Notes: generated from the letters alone by a model not told the origin. DNA of 64,000 bases from Croceivirga sp. (GCA_028284665.1 JANQRG010000038.1:62001-126000); one strand, 5' to 3'; positions 30,450 to 41,496 are shown, counted from the stretch's first letter. Translations and numbers: made by a program.

Positions 30450-31922
30450 ATGAAGAAGTTATTCGTCTTCTGCTTTGTTGCCTGCGTACTATTCGCCTGC
30501 AAAAACAAAACTACAGCAACGAAAACAGAAACCCCGGAACCGAGAGGTACGGAAAATGTAGCCTATCAATGGGCGGAATTGGCCCTTGAAGCTACCGCTT
30601 TAGATACAGAACGGTTTAACCCGAGACCTACAATTACATCACGCTATTTGGGATTGATCTCCGTAGCTATTTTTGACGCCTGGTCCCGATACGATGCCAA
30701 GGCGATCCCGGTGTACCTGGAAAATGTTGAGCGGTGCCCTGACTCGGAACAACATTTGAAAAACAAGGAGATCGCTATCAGCTATGCGGCCCTTGGGACT
30801 ATGAACGAATACTACTATTCGGACAAAGCCCTTTTTGCCAAATTTATGAAAGAGGAATTAGGATTAGATCCCGAAGATACTTCCCTGGACCCCAGCTCTC
30901 CGGTAGGCATCGGGAATCTGGCTGCCAAAGCGGTAATTGAAGCCAGAAAAAATGATGGCGCCAATCAGTATGGGGAAGAAGAGGGTTCTGATGGGAAACC
31001 GTATTTCAATTATGTGGGCTATGAACCGGTTAATTCTGCAGACAAGAACGTAGATGCTAACCGCTGGCAGCCCAAATATTTTTCCGATGGAAAAGGAGGA
31101 AGATTTGCCCCCGGCTGCCTTACCCCTTTTTGGGACAAGGTCCAACCTATTGCCTTACAATCCGCAGATCAGTTCCGGCCCGGTCCACCTCCTATGATCG
31201 GTTCAGAGCAACTGGAGCGAGAAGTCAACGAAGTCATCGACCTGCAGGCCAACCTGACAGATGAAGAAAAAGCTTTAGTAGAATTTATGCGCGATGGCCC
31301 CCAGTCCGTACAACAGGCAGGACACTGGCTCAAATTTGCACAAGACGTTTCCCGAAGGGATAATCATACCCTGGATGAGGATGTAAAAATGTATTTCTAT
31401 AACCAGGTGGTTGCCATGGACGGCTTCATTGCTTCCTGGGATTCTAAAATGTTTTACGATTACGCCCGGCCCTACGCCTTGGTGCATGACTACTATCAGG
31501 ACCAGGTCATCAAAGCCTGGGGTGGCCCTGGGGAAGGAATGGTAGAGATGGCCGGAAACCAATGGCGGCCCTATTCCCCGGATACTTTTTTATGTCCGCC
31601 ATTTCCGAGCTATGTTTCGGGTCACAGCACTATCAGCGGAGGTTGTGCCGAAGCGCTAAAGCTGTGGACAGGCAGCGATACCTTTGGGGAAGAAGTAGAA
31701 CTGGTGGCCGGGGCTTTAACGGAACCTGACCATCTTGGGGATACTGTGGTACTTAAATTTCCCACCTTTACGGAAACGGCGGAGATGGCTGGTATTTCCC
31801 GGGTACTTGGCGGGTATCACATACAGGCGGATAATGTAGCTGGACTGGAATTGGGAAGGGATGTTGCCCGGGAGGTATGGAAGTTCTACAAAAAACATGT
31901 TGGGGAAACGGAGAATCTGTAA
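30450..31922 (+). CDS. Vanadium-dependent haloperoxidase / PAP2 family lipoprotein
   Basis: 490 residues. Lipobox VLFACKNK. The full vanadate/phosphate-binding signature is present: K..(6)..RP in SKMFYDYARPYALV, an SGH core in FPSYVSGHSTISGG, and SRVLGGYHIQAD (SR, five residues, H, then D) near the C-terminus. This fits the vanadium haloperoxidase branch of the PAP2 superfamily. Whether it oxidises halide or acts as a phosphatase cannot be told from sequence. It lies in a co-directional run with GH97 and a DUF1349 protein. Confidence 0.82.
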   Translation: MKKLFVFCFVACVLFACKNKTTATKTETPEPRGTENVAYQWAELALEATALDTERFNPRPTITSRYLGLISVAIFDAWSRYDAKAIPVYLENVERCPDSEQHLKNKEIAISYAALGTMNEYYYSDKALFAKFMKEELGLDPEDTSLDPSSPVGIGNLAAKAVIEARKNDGANQYGEEEGSDGKPYFNYVGYEPVNSADKNVDANRWQPKYFSDGKGGRFAPGCLTPFWDKVQPIALQSADQFRPGPPPMIGSEQLEREVNEVIDLQANLTDEEKALVEFMRDGPQSVQQAGHWLKFAQDVSRRDNHTLDEDVKMYFYNQVVAMDGFIASWDSKMFYDYARPYALVHDYYQDQVIKAWGGPGEGMVEMAGNQWRPYSPDTFLCPPFPSYVSGHSTISGGCAEALKLWTGSDTFGEEVELVAGALTEPDHLGDTVVLKFPTFTETAEMAGISRVLGGYHIQADNVAGLELGRDVAREVWKFYKKHVGETENL

Positions 31923-31968
31923 TTAGGTTCTGGTCTCCTGAAAGGGGTTGAACCTAAATCACAATAGC

Positions 31969-32667
31969 ATGGCAAAAGCACGGTTTTTATTTGTTTTGGG
32001 GGTGGTTGTACTGGTTGTTAGCTGTGAGGAACAACAAAAAGCTATGAAAAAAGAGGCTTCCTTTCCGAAAAACATTACAGAAAACAGGCTGTCTAAACTA
32101 AAATGGTATAATGATCCTGCCTCTTACGAACTCGCTGACAGTACCCTTACAGTCGAGGTTGCCAAAGGAACTGATTTTTTCAATTCCCCGGAAGATACCT
32201 CCGTTGTAGCGACCGCACCTTTGCTTTTCCAGGAAGTTGAAGGTGATTTTTTGGCCAAAGCCCTGGTACAGCCTGATTTCTCGGCACAATGGAATGCGGT
32301 ATCCTTAATGATGCATGCCGACTCCCTGAACTGGATCAAGTTGGCTTTTGAGAATTCAGATGCTACCGGGCCCAGTATTGTTGCTGTGGTTACCCGGGAT
32401 CGATCAGACGATGCTAATGGGGTAATTCTTAAAGATCACAACCGCATCTGGCTGGCCATAGCCCGGAAAGACAACTTATATGCCCTGCACTGGTCAAAAG
32501 ATGGGGAGGACTACGCTATGGCCCGACTTTCAAAAATGCCAGAAGCGGATACCGTAAAAATTGGCGTAGAATTTCAGTCCCCGGTAGGCGAAACCGCTAC
32601 CCATTATTTGCATTATTTTGACGTCCAAAAACAAACGGTGCACAATTTGAGAAACCTCAACGAATAG
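31969..32667 (+). CDS. DUF1349 (concanavalin-like) lipoprotein
   Basis: 232 residues from the ATG at 31969. A TTG 21 bases upstream is in frame but would spoil the signal peptide, whose lipobox is LVVSCEEQQ. The body (LKWYNDPASYELADSTLTVEVAKGTDFFNSPEDT, DFSAQWNAVSLMMHADSLNWIKLAFEN) is the DUF1349 jelly-roll fold, often attached to carbohydrate-active enzymes. Probably a sugar-binding or accessory protein. It is the last gene of the run and is followed by a strong terminator. Confidence 0.85.
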   Translation: MAKARFLFVLGVVVLVVSCEEQQKAMKKEASFPKNITENRLSKLKWYNDPASYELADSTLTVEVAKGTDFFNSPEDTSVVATAPLLFQEVEGDFLAKALVQPDFSAQWNAVSLMMHADSLNWIKLAFENSDATGPSIVAVVTRDRSDDANGVILKDHNRIWLAIARKDNLYALHWSKDGEDYAMARLSKMPEADTVKIGVEFQSPVGETATHYLHYFDVQKQTVHNLRNLNE

Positions 32668-32693
32668 GTCCGTAGCGCCAATGTACCACAACA

Positions 32694-32722
32694 AAAAAAC
32701 AGCGCCGATTGGCGCTGTTTTG
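32694..32722. terminator. Bidirectional intrinsic terminator between DUF1349 gene and katG
   Basis: AACAGCGCC-GATT-GGCGCTGTT, flanked by an A run on the left and TTTTGTTT on the right. It can end both convergent transcripts. Confidence 0.85.
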
Positions 32723-32742
32723 TTTCTAATCCATAGCAAAGA

Positions 32743-34977
<2,235 letters not shown>

Positions 34978-35090
34978 TTAGGTGTTTATTCTGCTTAAAA
35001 GTAGTATTCGAATCCTTAAAAATACGAAGCGGCTAATCTATTTGCATTATTTAAGTATTAAGAATGCCTATCGGGAGTATTAAATGCTAT

Positions 35091-35160
35091 TGGTTTTGGT
35101 TATATTAGAGGTATAGTGGATATAGGATCAATAATCATATACGCTTGTTGTACAACATTT
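35091..35160 (+). repeat. Array-boundary repeat, copy 1
   Basis: These 70 bases match 60434-60503 at 54 of 70 positions by direct comparison, and 27 of 30 over 35111-35140. The core is AT-rich and partly palindromic (ATATAnGAT / AATCATATA). Both copies lie between the last core gene and the first gene of an accessory array. The last bases, GTTGTACAACATT (35147-35159), are also the start of the first cassette. The gap 34966-35090 shows nothing else clear. Confidence 0.75.
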
Positions 35161-35201
35161 AATCGCATAAAAAGTCTTCTCGAAACCATAAACAAATTCC
35201 A

Positions 35202-36071
35202 ATGAGCAGTATTCAGGACATGAATAATCGTATGAAGCAAAATCGGAATTTGAGACCTTCCAAACGCGCAAAATTCAAGGGAAATAATCGAGAAACCGTA
35301 TACTCTAAGTCGAACCCAGAGGACAAACCAAAATTCAAGGAGTTTTCAGAGTTTCAAGTAAAAAAGGCGATTGATAAGTTCATAAAACAATCAAAGTCTG
35401 AAAAGCGTTCAGAATTAGTGGTTTTGACGGTGTTTTTCGGAGCAATAATTATTTTCTTGATTCACTCAATCATTTCTAAAAAGGACACTCCGCAAATAGC
35501 TAAAGTGAGTAAATCGAGTTATAATTATAATATATCACCGCCGACGATATGGAGTGGAAAACTATATGAGCCTCTGCGAGTTCCAAATTCGGACTTTTTC
35601 TATATTCCAATGGTTGGAAACTTAGACTATGTTGATTTGGAGCGAACTTACAAAATACGTAGCTCTAACATGGTTGTAGAATATACCAGTAATATCCTGT
35701 TTCTGGACAAGAATTGTGACATCATCAACAAACTACTGCCTGAAAATGGCTCTATTAAGTATATGAATGTTATTCCAAGAAATGAAGAATCCAAACCAGA
35801 AAAAATCATTTATAACTTAACAGAAGATGAACCGAATGTATTTGGAAAAGTATATAATCTAGAACAACACTTTTTTTACATCTCCGACTTGGATGGCAAA
35901 AACTTAACAAAAATTACGGACCGTGAAATAAAAAGTTATACATGGGACAGTACACGTAAGGAAATTCTATTCTACTTTTTTTATAACAAGAGAATGAACG
36001 ATAGCCTTCATGGAGTATTTGATATCGAGACAAATAGATTTAGGCTAACTAGTCAACAAGAAAAAAAATAA
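35202..36071 (+). CDS. Single-pass membrane protein of unknown function
   Basis: 289 residues. A basic N-terminal part of about 70 residues is followed by one transmembrane helix (ELVVLTVFFGAIIIFLIHSII, about 73-93) and a C-terminal domain on the far side with no recognised motif (DGKNLTKITDREIKSYTWDSTRKEILFYFF may be one beta-propeller-like strand set). It is AT-rich compared with the genes before katG. It is the first gene of accessory array I. Confidence 0.6.
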   Translation: MSSIQDMNNRMKQNRNLRPSKRAKFKGNNRETVYSKSNPEDKPKFKEFSEFQVKKAIDKFIKQSKSEKRSELVVLTVFFGAIIIFLIHSIISKKDTPQIAKVSKSSYNYNISPPTIWSGKLYEPLRVPNSDFFYIPMVGNLDYVDLERTYKIRSSNMVVEYTSNILFLDKNCDIINKLLPENGSIKYMNVIPRNEESKPEKIIYNLTEDEPNVFGKVYNLEQHFFYISDLDGKNLTKITDREIKSYTWDSTRKEILFYFFYNKRMNDSLHGVFDIETNRFRLTSQQEKK

Positions 36072-36090
36072 AAACGTTGTACAGCATTCA
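36072..36090 (+). repeat. Minimal cassette core between array genes
   Basis: The 24-base spacer between two genes contains GTTGTACAGCATT (36076-36088), near-identical to GTTGTACAACATT at 35147, and also its inverse because TTGTACAA is self-complementary. It may be a cassette core that lost its linker body. Confidence 0.5.
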
Positions 36091-36095
36091 TATCG

Positions 36096-36545
36096 ATGAT
36101 TCAGAAAGTAAAATATACATTGACTGACTTGCAAAATTCAAATGACGAGAGCTTAGTCTCATTAATTTATAATAAGTCAGCGGAATTAGAACTTGGAACA
36201 TTTGGAGAAAGTCTTGAAATAGCTGACCCAGCGATGGCCGAATTTCAAGCAATGTGGATGTTGGAAGGAGGTGTTCAAAATGGGGGATTTGACCAATTCT
36301 TTCATAATTACGGACTTGAATATGCGCAAACTGCTTTGGTTGGGTTTAAAAGAATTGGGGCATTCGATTTTGTAAATGTCACCGAAAAAGCAATAGCGGT
36401 TTTTAAAAATCAAGATTTAGAATTTAAAAATAAGCGGAATCCTGACTTTAATAATTTAGACGACGAATTTTATGATTTAGAAGGCTTGGAAAAACAACAA
36501 ATTAAGTGCATCCGAGATAACTATGAGAAATTTGTAGTAAAATAA
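36096..36545 (+). CDS. DMP19/DUF4375 family protein
   Basis: 149 residues, cytoplasmic. The segment EFQAMWMLEGGVQNGGFDQFFHNYGLEYAQTALVGFKRIGA matches the DMP19 (DUF4375) family, whose members share an NGGFxQFFxN motif. The molecular role is not known. It is followed two bases later by the next gene, so the two are translated together. Confidence 0.75.
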   Translation: MIQKVKYTLTDLQNSNDESLVSLIYNKSAELELGTFGESLEIADPAMAEFQAMWMLEGGVQNGGFDQFFHNYGLEYAQTALVGFKRIGAFDFVNVTEKAIAVFKNQDLEFKNKRNPDFNNLDDEFYDLEGLEKQQIKCIRDNYEKFVVK

Positions 36546-36547
36546 AA

Positions 36548-36991
36548 ATGGTAATGAAATTATCTGAAAACAATAAGAAATCATTATTGGTTTCAATTCA
36601 CCAGTTAATTGAGGAATATGCTAGCCATACTGCCAATGACCTAGAGTATAAAAGAACTAAAAGACTGATTAATTATCCATCTAATGGAGGACTAACGGAA
36701 GCTGAAAAATTGGAACTAGGACAACTAGAAATTAATCCGACTCTCAAAAGTGCTTTGAGAAAGGTTCTTGCGAGTAATTCTGCAGGTGTTTTTTTCTCAT
36801 TTCTTAATATCATAGACGGAACTGCGGACCCAAATATAGAATTTGGAGAATGGGGAGAGGTAATGCTTGTCGACTTTGATGAGGAAAATGAGATGGATTC
36901 GATGCTTCACGATGACTTTTATGGGACTTACTGGGATTGGAAAGAAAAAAGACCAAATCCTGGCTGGAAACTAGACCTATTAGATGAATAA
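36548..36991 (+). CDS. Hypothetical acidic protein
   Basis: 147 residues, soluble and acidic toward the C-terminus (EFGEWGEVMLVDFDEENEMDSMLHDDFYGTYWDWKEKRP). MVMK gives two possible starts three codons apart. I do not recognise a family. The pairing with a DMP19 protein and the cassette setting would suit an immunity or accessory role, but nothing in the sequence proves this. Confidence 0.55.
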   Translation: MVMKLSENNKKSLLVSIHQLIEEYASHTANDLEYKRTKRLINYPSNGGLTEAEKLELGQLEINPTLKSALRKVLASNSAGVFFSFLNIIDGTADPNIEFGEWGEVMLVDFDEENEMDSMLHDDFYGTYWDWKEKRPNPGWKLDLLDE

Positions 36992-36994
36992 AAA

Positions 36995-37174
36995 CGCTGT
37001 ACAACAAGGGCTTTAACTCAGCGTGGCCTCTTCCCAAGACGTATAATTTGCTAATTTTAATGGCCCAATTTCTTAACTTAAATTACTGCTATAAATTCCA
37101 GGTCGAGATCATACCTGCCTGCATGCCACAGGCATGCAAACCGGCAGGCAGGGCCGAGACCGTTGGTATTCATT
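36995..37174 (+). repeat. Cassette linker 1 (attC-like)
   Basis: The left end CGCTGTACAACAAGGGCTTTAAC closes the previous cassette; its CGCTGTACAAC pairs with GTTGTACAAC at 35147. The right end GCCGAGACCGTTGGTATTC opens the SIR2 cassette. A 39-base GC-rich palindrome fills the right half. The middle (37020-37100) is AT-rich and uncharacterised. Confidence 0.65.
37114..37152. repeat. 39-base GC-rich palindrome, copy A
   Basis: CCTGCC...GGCAGG outer arms with inner TGCATGCC/GGCATGCA. Further copies are at 42844-42882 (same core orientation) and at 63113-63151 and 63632-63670 (core inverted), with a short form at 41561-41580. All are preceded by ATCATA. Translated, it gives runs such as IPACMPQACKPAGR, which are artefacts. 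Confidence 0.8.
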
Positions 37175-37191
37175 CCTGCAAAAAGCTCAAA

Positions 37192-39147
37192 ATGAACACT
37201 GAAGTAATTGATCAAATAAAGCAATCGTATGTAAATAAAAAGCTAATAGTTTTTGTCGGAGCAGGAATCTCTTTGCCTGAACCCGCCGGTATTCCTCATG
37301 CGATAGGTCTTAAAAATATGATCTTTAAATCTATTGCCAGAAATCTTGACGGTTCAGAATTAGCTCTTGAGAGAGTTGAGAGAATTGGGTTGGAAAACCT
37401 AATAAGTATAATCAACCTACATAACCCTGGATTCATCAAAAATTTCATGAAACTGATAACCAGGTGCGAAACACCTCGATGGACGCATAAAGCCGCTAAA
37501 CTTATAAGTCAGAATTCCGGTATTGCAATAACGACCAATTTTGATTGCCTTCTAGAAAACTCTTTTGTTATAGGCCACGATGATTATGAGGTCCTACATA
37601 ATAACACACAATTTGAAGCTTTTGAAGGCCCAAATTCAACGATACAATTGGTGAAGCTTCATGGTTGTTCCCTCAAAACAGATGATGAGGAACTGGGAAT
37701 CACTTTACAAGCTATCGGAAATGCTATAATAAGTAAGGGAACAGAGTCAATACTAAAAAAACTTGGTGAATATGACATACTGTTTCTTGGTTACAGGGGA
37801 AGAGATATTGATATCATGCTTCCATTGTCATCCGGGAAAGGCAAAGTATTCTGGTGCTGGCACAAATCAGACCTAAACTTTGAACTGTTGAAAGGAACAG
37901 ATGATAATCCTGTTGTAAAATCCTTTTGTTATCAAAAAGATTCAAAAGTGTTTAAGATCAATACTGATGCTTTTTTGGAAACTTTAATTGAGAAACTTGA
38001 TCTTCAAAGCCCGAATAAAGAATTGAACCGAAACCCACTATCCTTTGAAGAAGAACTACAAACGATACTTCAAATGGAACTACCCATCAAAGCTCAAATT
38101 TGGTCGCGTGTTATGTTTCACTTAGGATTCTATGAGCATTCAATTTCCATAAGTTCAAAATGGGAAAATAAGGTTTTCGGCTCTTCCAAGCTTGATTTAC
38201 TTTTTCTAAAGGCCGAATGCTATAAGTACATGAATAACAAAAATTCATTTGATAGCTGCAAGAAGGTACTTGGTGAAATAGAATATGAAATTAAAACACA
38301 ACCTCGACGAGAATCCAGAGATCTAAATTTTCTCAAAAAGAGCAGAATTCAATCCTATATTCTGATGTATAACAAGAAACTAGATGAAGCAATTAGTCTA
38401 TTGAAGAATTCCCTTGACTTCTACAAGAAGAATTATAAAGATTCTGATAACCCTGATTTCATCGATTCTTATTTGGGATTAAGAATGGAGTTAGGAAATT
38501 GTTTTTATTATCTCAGCCGAGAACTTGGTGATAATTATAACAGAAACGTCAAAAATGCCTGCAATGAGTACATTAAGAGTTTTATTCTTTCGCTTAACAA
38601 TTCAAACATTTTAACTCAAGCAAAGCTCTTAGAAAATATCGCGCACACTTATAATAAATGGATTTTTGAACTCTCTAAAATAGATTCGACCCAAATAGAA
38701 AAATTGCGCTATGGAATTCTTAGTAGAAATCTTGCTTTATTTTATTTGGAATTTATTGGCAATGATTCAGCTCTTGGTAGGACCAATCTAAATATTGGAT
38801 ATGATTATTCTAGGACCAGGAGCTATAAAAAGTCATTTATATCCTCGAATCGTAGACTGACACAAAGCATTTCTAATAACGATTATTTTGGGATTGCTAT
38901 TTCATTAGAATTAATGGCTGACTCAATGCTTAATTCCGATAGAGAAATGTCTTTGGAACTATACAACTCCGCCAAACAGGCATTTTTAAAATCCTCGGAT
39001 AACCCAACATCTGATATTTCAAATATTGATGAAAAAATAGAAAAAGGATTTACTTCTTTTGACTGGAACAAGCTCGATGAATTCTATTCTGAGAATCCAA
39101 GCATTGGCGAGCTTCTTGAGTGGATGAAGGTTGAACAAGAACTATAA
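37192..39147 (+). CDS. SIR2-like domain protein with C-terminal TPR-like region
   Basis: 651 residues from the ATG at 37192. A longer reading from 37048 runs through the palindromic repeat and is rejected. Residues 15-270 carry SIR2-like motifs: VFVGAGISLPEPAGIP, AITTNFDCLLENSF, LVKLHGCS and FLGYRGRDIDIM, the SIR2_2 type found in bacterial NADase defence proteins. The remainder is helical and repeat-like (ILMYNKKLDEAISLLKNSLDFYKK and similar), probably a sensor or scaffold. The family and cassette location suggest anti-phage NAD depletion; this is inference. It stands alone between linkers 1 and 2. Confidence 0.8.
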   Translation: MNTEVIDQIKQSYVNKKLIVFVGAGISLPEPAGIPHAIGLKNMIFKSIARNLDGSELALERVERIGLENLISIINLHNPGFIKNFMKLITRCETPRWTHKAAKLISQNSGIAITTNFDCLLENSFVIGHDDYEVLHNNTQFEAFEGPNSTIQLVKLHGCSLKTDDEELGITLQAIGNAIISKGTESILKKLGEYDILFLGYRGRDIDIMLPLSSGKGKVFWCWHKSDLNFELLKGTDDNPVVKSFCYQKDSKVFKINTDAFLETLIEKLDLQSPNKELNRNPLSFEEELQTILQMELPIKAQIWSRVMFHLGFYEHSISISSKWENKVFGSSKLDLLFLKAECYKYMNNKNSFDSCKKVLGEIEYEIKTQPRRESRDLNFLKKSRIQSYILMYNKKLDEAISLLKNSLDFYKKNYKDSDNPDFIDSYLGLRMELGNCFYYLSRELGDNYNRNVKNACNEYIKSFILSLNNSNILTQAKLLENIAHTYNKWIFELSKIDSTQIEKLRYGILSRNLALFYLEFIGNDSALGRTNLNIGYDYSRTRSYKKSFISSNRRLTQSISNNDYFGIAISLELMADSMLNSDREMSLELYNSAKQAFLKSSDNPTSDISNIDEKIEKGFTSFDWNKLDEFYSENPSIGELLEWMKVEQEL

Positions 39148-39269
39148 CGAATGCCAACAAACACTATTATCCATAAGCTTGCTGAGCTATTTGTAAAGGC
39201 TCCTGGGATCCGATATTTATGGGTATTTGAAAGGCTCAGCTTACGGATGATAGTTGGGCGTTAGCGGTT
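39147..39269 (+). repeat. Cassette linker 2, long attC-like hairpin
   Basis: An imperfect inverted repeat of about 120 bases. The left arm (39151-39186: CCAAC..., CTATTATCCATAAGC, GCTGAGC) pairs with the right arm (39234-39264: GCTCAGC, GCTTACGGATGATAG, GTTGGGCGTTAG), leaving unpaired bases on one side. The left end AACGAATGCCAAC inverts GTTGGTATTCATT at 37162, the start of the same cassette. The length is close to that of long Vibrio attC sites. The following 39270-39368 holds no recognisable element. Confidence 0.72.
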
Positions 39270-39368
39270 ATTTAGAATCAAACTTAGGACGGATATTCGC
39301 AATAACCGTCAAGAATGTCGCAACAGCCCAAATTATTTTTGTCTTATTGTTTCACTTAAAAATAAAAA

Positions 39369-39845
39369 ATGCAAAAGACATTTCAAGTAAATACAATAGG
39401 CAGCGTTCATGTTGAAAACGGCAACTTCTTTATCAAGGTAAATGAAGCCTACAAAACAGGACTAACAAGCATTGACGGATTTAGCCATTTGCAAATTGTG
39501 TGGTGGGGAAACTTGTTTGATGCACCCGAACACCGTAACCAGCTAATCGCAAAAAAGCCTTACAAAACAAGCCCGGAAAAAGTAGGCGTGTTTGCTACGC
39601 GTTCCCAATTTCGGCCCAACCCCGTTTTGATTACTACCATATTTGTAGAAAGCATAGACTTTGATAAAGGAATCATTTATACAACCTATATCGATACTGA
39701 AGATAATACACCATTGTTAGACATTAAACCATATCATTTGTATGAGCGAGTTGAAAGCTGTGATGTTCCAGAATGGTGCAACCATTGGCCTGCTTCGTAT
39801 GAAGAAGCTGCAGGTTTCGATTGGGAGAAAGAGTTTAACTTCTAA
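39369..39845 (+). CDS. TrmO/TsaA family tRNA methyltransferase-like protein
   Basis: 158 residues. FATRSQFRPNPVLITTIFVESID and NTPLLDIKPYHLYERVE are the two signature blocks of the TrmO (YaeB/UPF0066) family, which methylates t6A37 of tRNA-Thr. The usual block reads RSPxRPNPIG, and here it is RSQFRPNPVLIT, so this may be a diverged paralogue with another target. It is followed nine bases later by an AraC-type regulator within the same cassette. Confidence 0.8.
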   Translation: MQKTFQVNTIGSVHVENGNFFIKVNEAYKTGLTSIDGFSHLQIVWWGNLFDAPEHRNQLIAKKPYKTSPEKVGVFATRSQFRPNPVLITTIFVESIDFDKGIIYTTYIDTEDNTPLLDIKPYHLYERVESCDVPEWCNHWPASYEEAAGFDWEKEFNF

Positions 39846-39854
39846 CACGATAAG

Positions 39855-40739
39855 GTGACAAACAAAGAGCGTATCCTTAGTGGTGTCAGGTACATCGAAG
39901 ACAACCTAAAGTCAGAAATTGATGTACCTGATATTGCGCGGGAAAGTTGCTGTTCGTATTACCACTTTATTCGCTTGTTTCAAAGTACCATAGGAATTTC
40001 ACCAAAGAAATACCTGCTTCAGCGCAGATTGACAGAAAGCGTTACAGAAATTCAGAATTCTGGAAAGAAGATCATTACCATTGCCTTTGACTTCCAGTTT
40101 GGTAGTCACGAAGTTTATACACGTTCGTTTCAAAAGCAATTTGGCGTAACCCCTTATAAAGTGCGAAAAGGAGCAATCATCCCGGCCCATTTGCTCACCA
40201 AACCTATCACCGCGGATTTCATTTTTCAATCCAAAAAGGCTCGCAACCAGCCCCCGGAACTGGTCAAACGGGAAGCGCAAATGCTGGTTGGAGTTTCCTA
40301 TTTTATACATAGTGATCTAAAGCAACTGGATCTGACCAAAGAATGGAATGCCTTCATGCGTCAGGCGAAACTAATAGGCAACAAAACCATTCCGGAAAAT
40401 TATATTCAAATCCAATATTGGTCGGAAGACCAGGATATTGAGGGTATGTTCTTCTTTATCGGGACAACAGTACAAAACCTCAAAGACATCCACCCTCATT
40501 TTGTGATGAAAATTATTCCAAAAGGCACTTACCTGAAGTTTGTTCACCAGGGTTTATCGAGAAATGTGCGCTATACCTATCGATATATTTACCAGGAGTT
40601 TCTTCCAAATTCCGCTTACAGCCTTTCATTACCTTTCAATTTCGAATGCTACGGAAAAGATTATCTGTCACCCTGCAATGAGCAATCAGAAAGTTCTGTA
40701 TTCATTCCTGTAGCAGACATACGTACAAAAGTAGAGTGA
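39855..40739 (+). CDS. AraC family regulator with GyrI-like effector-binding domain
   Basis: 294 residues from a GTG. The two helix-turn-helix units are N-terminal (about 5-100: VPDIARESCCSYYHFIRLFQ and IITIAFDFQFGSHEVYTRSFQKQFGVTPYKVRK), as in Rob/SoxS-type proteins. A C-terminal domain of about 160 residues with strand pattern EGMFFFIGTTV and IPKGTYLKFVHQG resembles GyrI-like ligand-binding domains. The targets are unknown; coupled to the TrmO-like gene. Confidence 0.85.
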   Translation: MTNKERILSGVRYIEDNLKSEIDVPDIARESCCSYYHFIRLFQSTIGISPKKYLLQRRLTESVTEIQNSGKKIITIAFDFQFGSHEVYTRSFQKQFGVTPYKVRKGAIIPAHLLTKPITADFIFQSKKARNQPPELVKREAQMLVGVSYFIHSDLKQLDLTKEWNAFMRQAKLIGNKTIPENYIQIQYWSEDQDIEGMFFFIGTTVQNLKDIHPHFVMKIIPKGTYLKFVHQGLSRNVRYTYRYIYQEFLPNSAYSLSLPFNFECYGKDYLSPCNEQSESSVFIPVADIRTKVE

Positions 40740-40741
40740 CA

Positions 40742-40868
40742 AACCGCTAACAGACGAGAAACTCAATAAGCAAAAGGAGCCAGAAGCAATATTCAGTGCG
40801 AAACAGTAACTTTAGAATAAATTGAAAAGGGTATGCTCACTGAGCATATCTGGTCGTTACCCAACATA
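40742..40868 (+). repeat. Cassette linker 3
   Basis: The left end AACCGCTAAC (40742-40751) is the exact inverse of GTTAGCGGTT (39260-39269), the start of the TrmO-AraC cassette. The right end GTTACCCAACATA (40856-40868) opens the next cassette. A hairpin TATGCTCA/TGAGCATA lies inside at about 40831-40848. Confidence 0.75.
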
Positions 40869-40876
40869 CTAAAAAA

Positions 40877-41494
40877 GTGTCCCGGAAAAAGATTATAAGA
40901 GCATTTATTTCAATGTTGTTTATCCTCGTAATATTATTTTTTTGTCTGGATTACTACCTCAATTTCGATGGTTTTGAATTTTTAGGAACAAAAAAAATAG
41001 AAATAAAAATATCCGCTTTTTTATTGTTCTTAATCATACTTTATTCTTCCTTTGGGAAGGAGGCTTCAAAAAAAACTAATAAACTCACAAGACTCGGTTT
41101 TGTTCTTAGTACGGCAGCTTTTCTGACTTTGAATTTTGTAAGGGGTTTTTCCAATTATGAAGAGGGAATTTATGAATTCAGGAATTACCGATATGAAAAA
41201 ATTATGACCACTTATAAAAATACTGAATGTGGTAATATGCGTTCAAAGTTTAAAAAGGACTTGTTTTTTGGAAATATCAAATATTTCATATCAGGCGGAC
41301 ATTATAATGGGAAGTTTGTCAAAAACCTCGATATTGAAGTTTATAGTAATGGGACACCTGATATGTTTATTGGGATAGGAAAGAATAGAGAATGTTACAA
41401 TGAATTGGTTGAAAAGTACTTTCTTGATAAAAAAGGAATTGATATTTCAAAAGAACTTAGGAAATACGAAAATATTGATGAATTGATATGGTGA
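40877..41494 (+). CDS. Membrane protein of unknown function
   Basis: 205 residues from a GTG. Three N-terminal hydrophobic segments (FISMLFILVILFFCLDYYL, KISAFLLFLIILYSSF, LGFVLSTAAFLTLNFV) precede a soluble C-terminal domain with no recognised motif (NTECGNMRSKFKKDLFFGNIKYFISGG). Strongly AT-rich. It is the sole gene of its cassette. Confidence 0.6.
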   Translation: MSRKKIIRAFISMLFILVILFFCLDYYLNFDGFEFLGTKKIEIKISAFLLFLIILYSSFGKEASKKTNKLTRLGFVLSTAAFLTLNFVRGFSNYEEGIYEFRNYRYEKIMTTYKNTECGNMRSKFKKDLFFGNIKYFISGGHYNGKFVKNLDIEVYSNGTPDMFIGIGKNRECYNELVEKYFLDKKGIDISKELRKYENIDELIW

Positions 41495-41496
41495 AA

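Noticed and set aside
37114-37152. Palindromes as plain transcription terminators
   Set aside because: They lack T runs, lie at the right end of linkers just before the next gene, and vary in core orientation; a terminator role alone does not explain them.
37048-37191. N-terminal extension of the SIR2 protein
   Set aside because: The frame runs through linker 1 and the GC palindrome, giving repeat-derived peptide (IPACMPQACKPAGR). The ATG at 37192 starts directly before the conserved domain.
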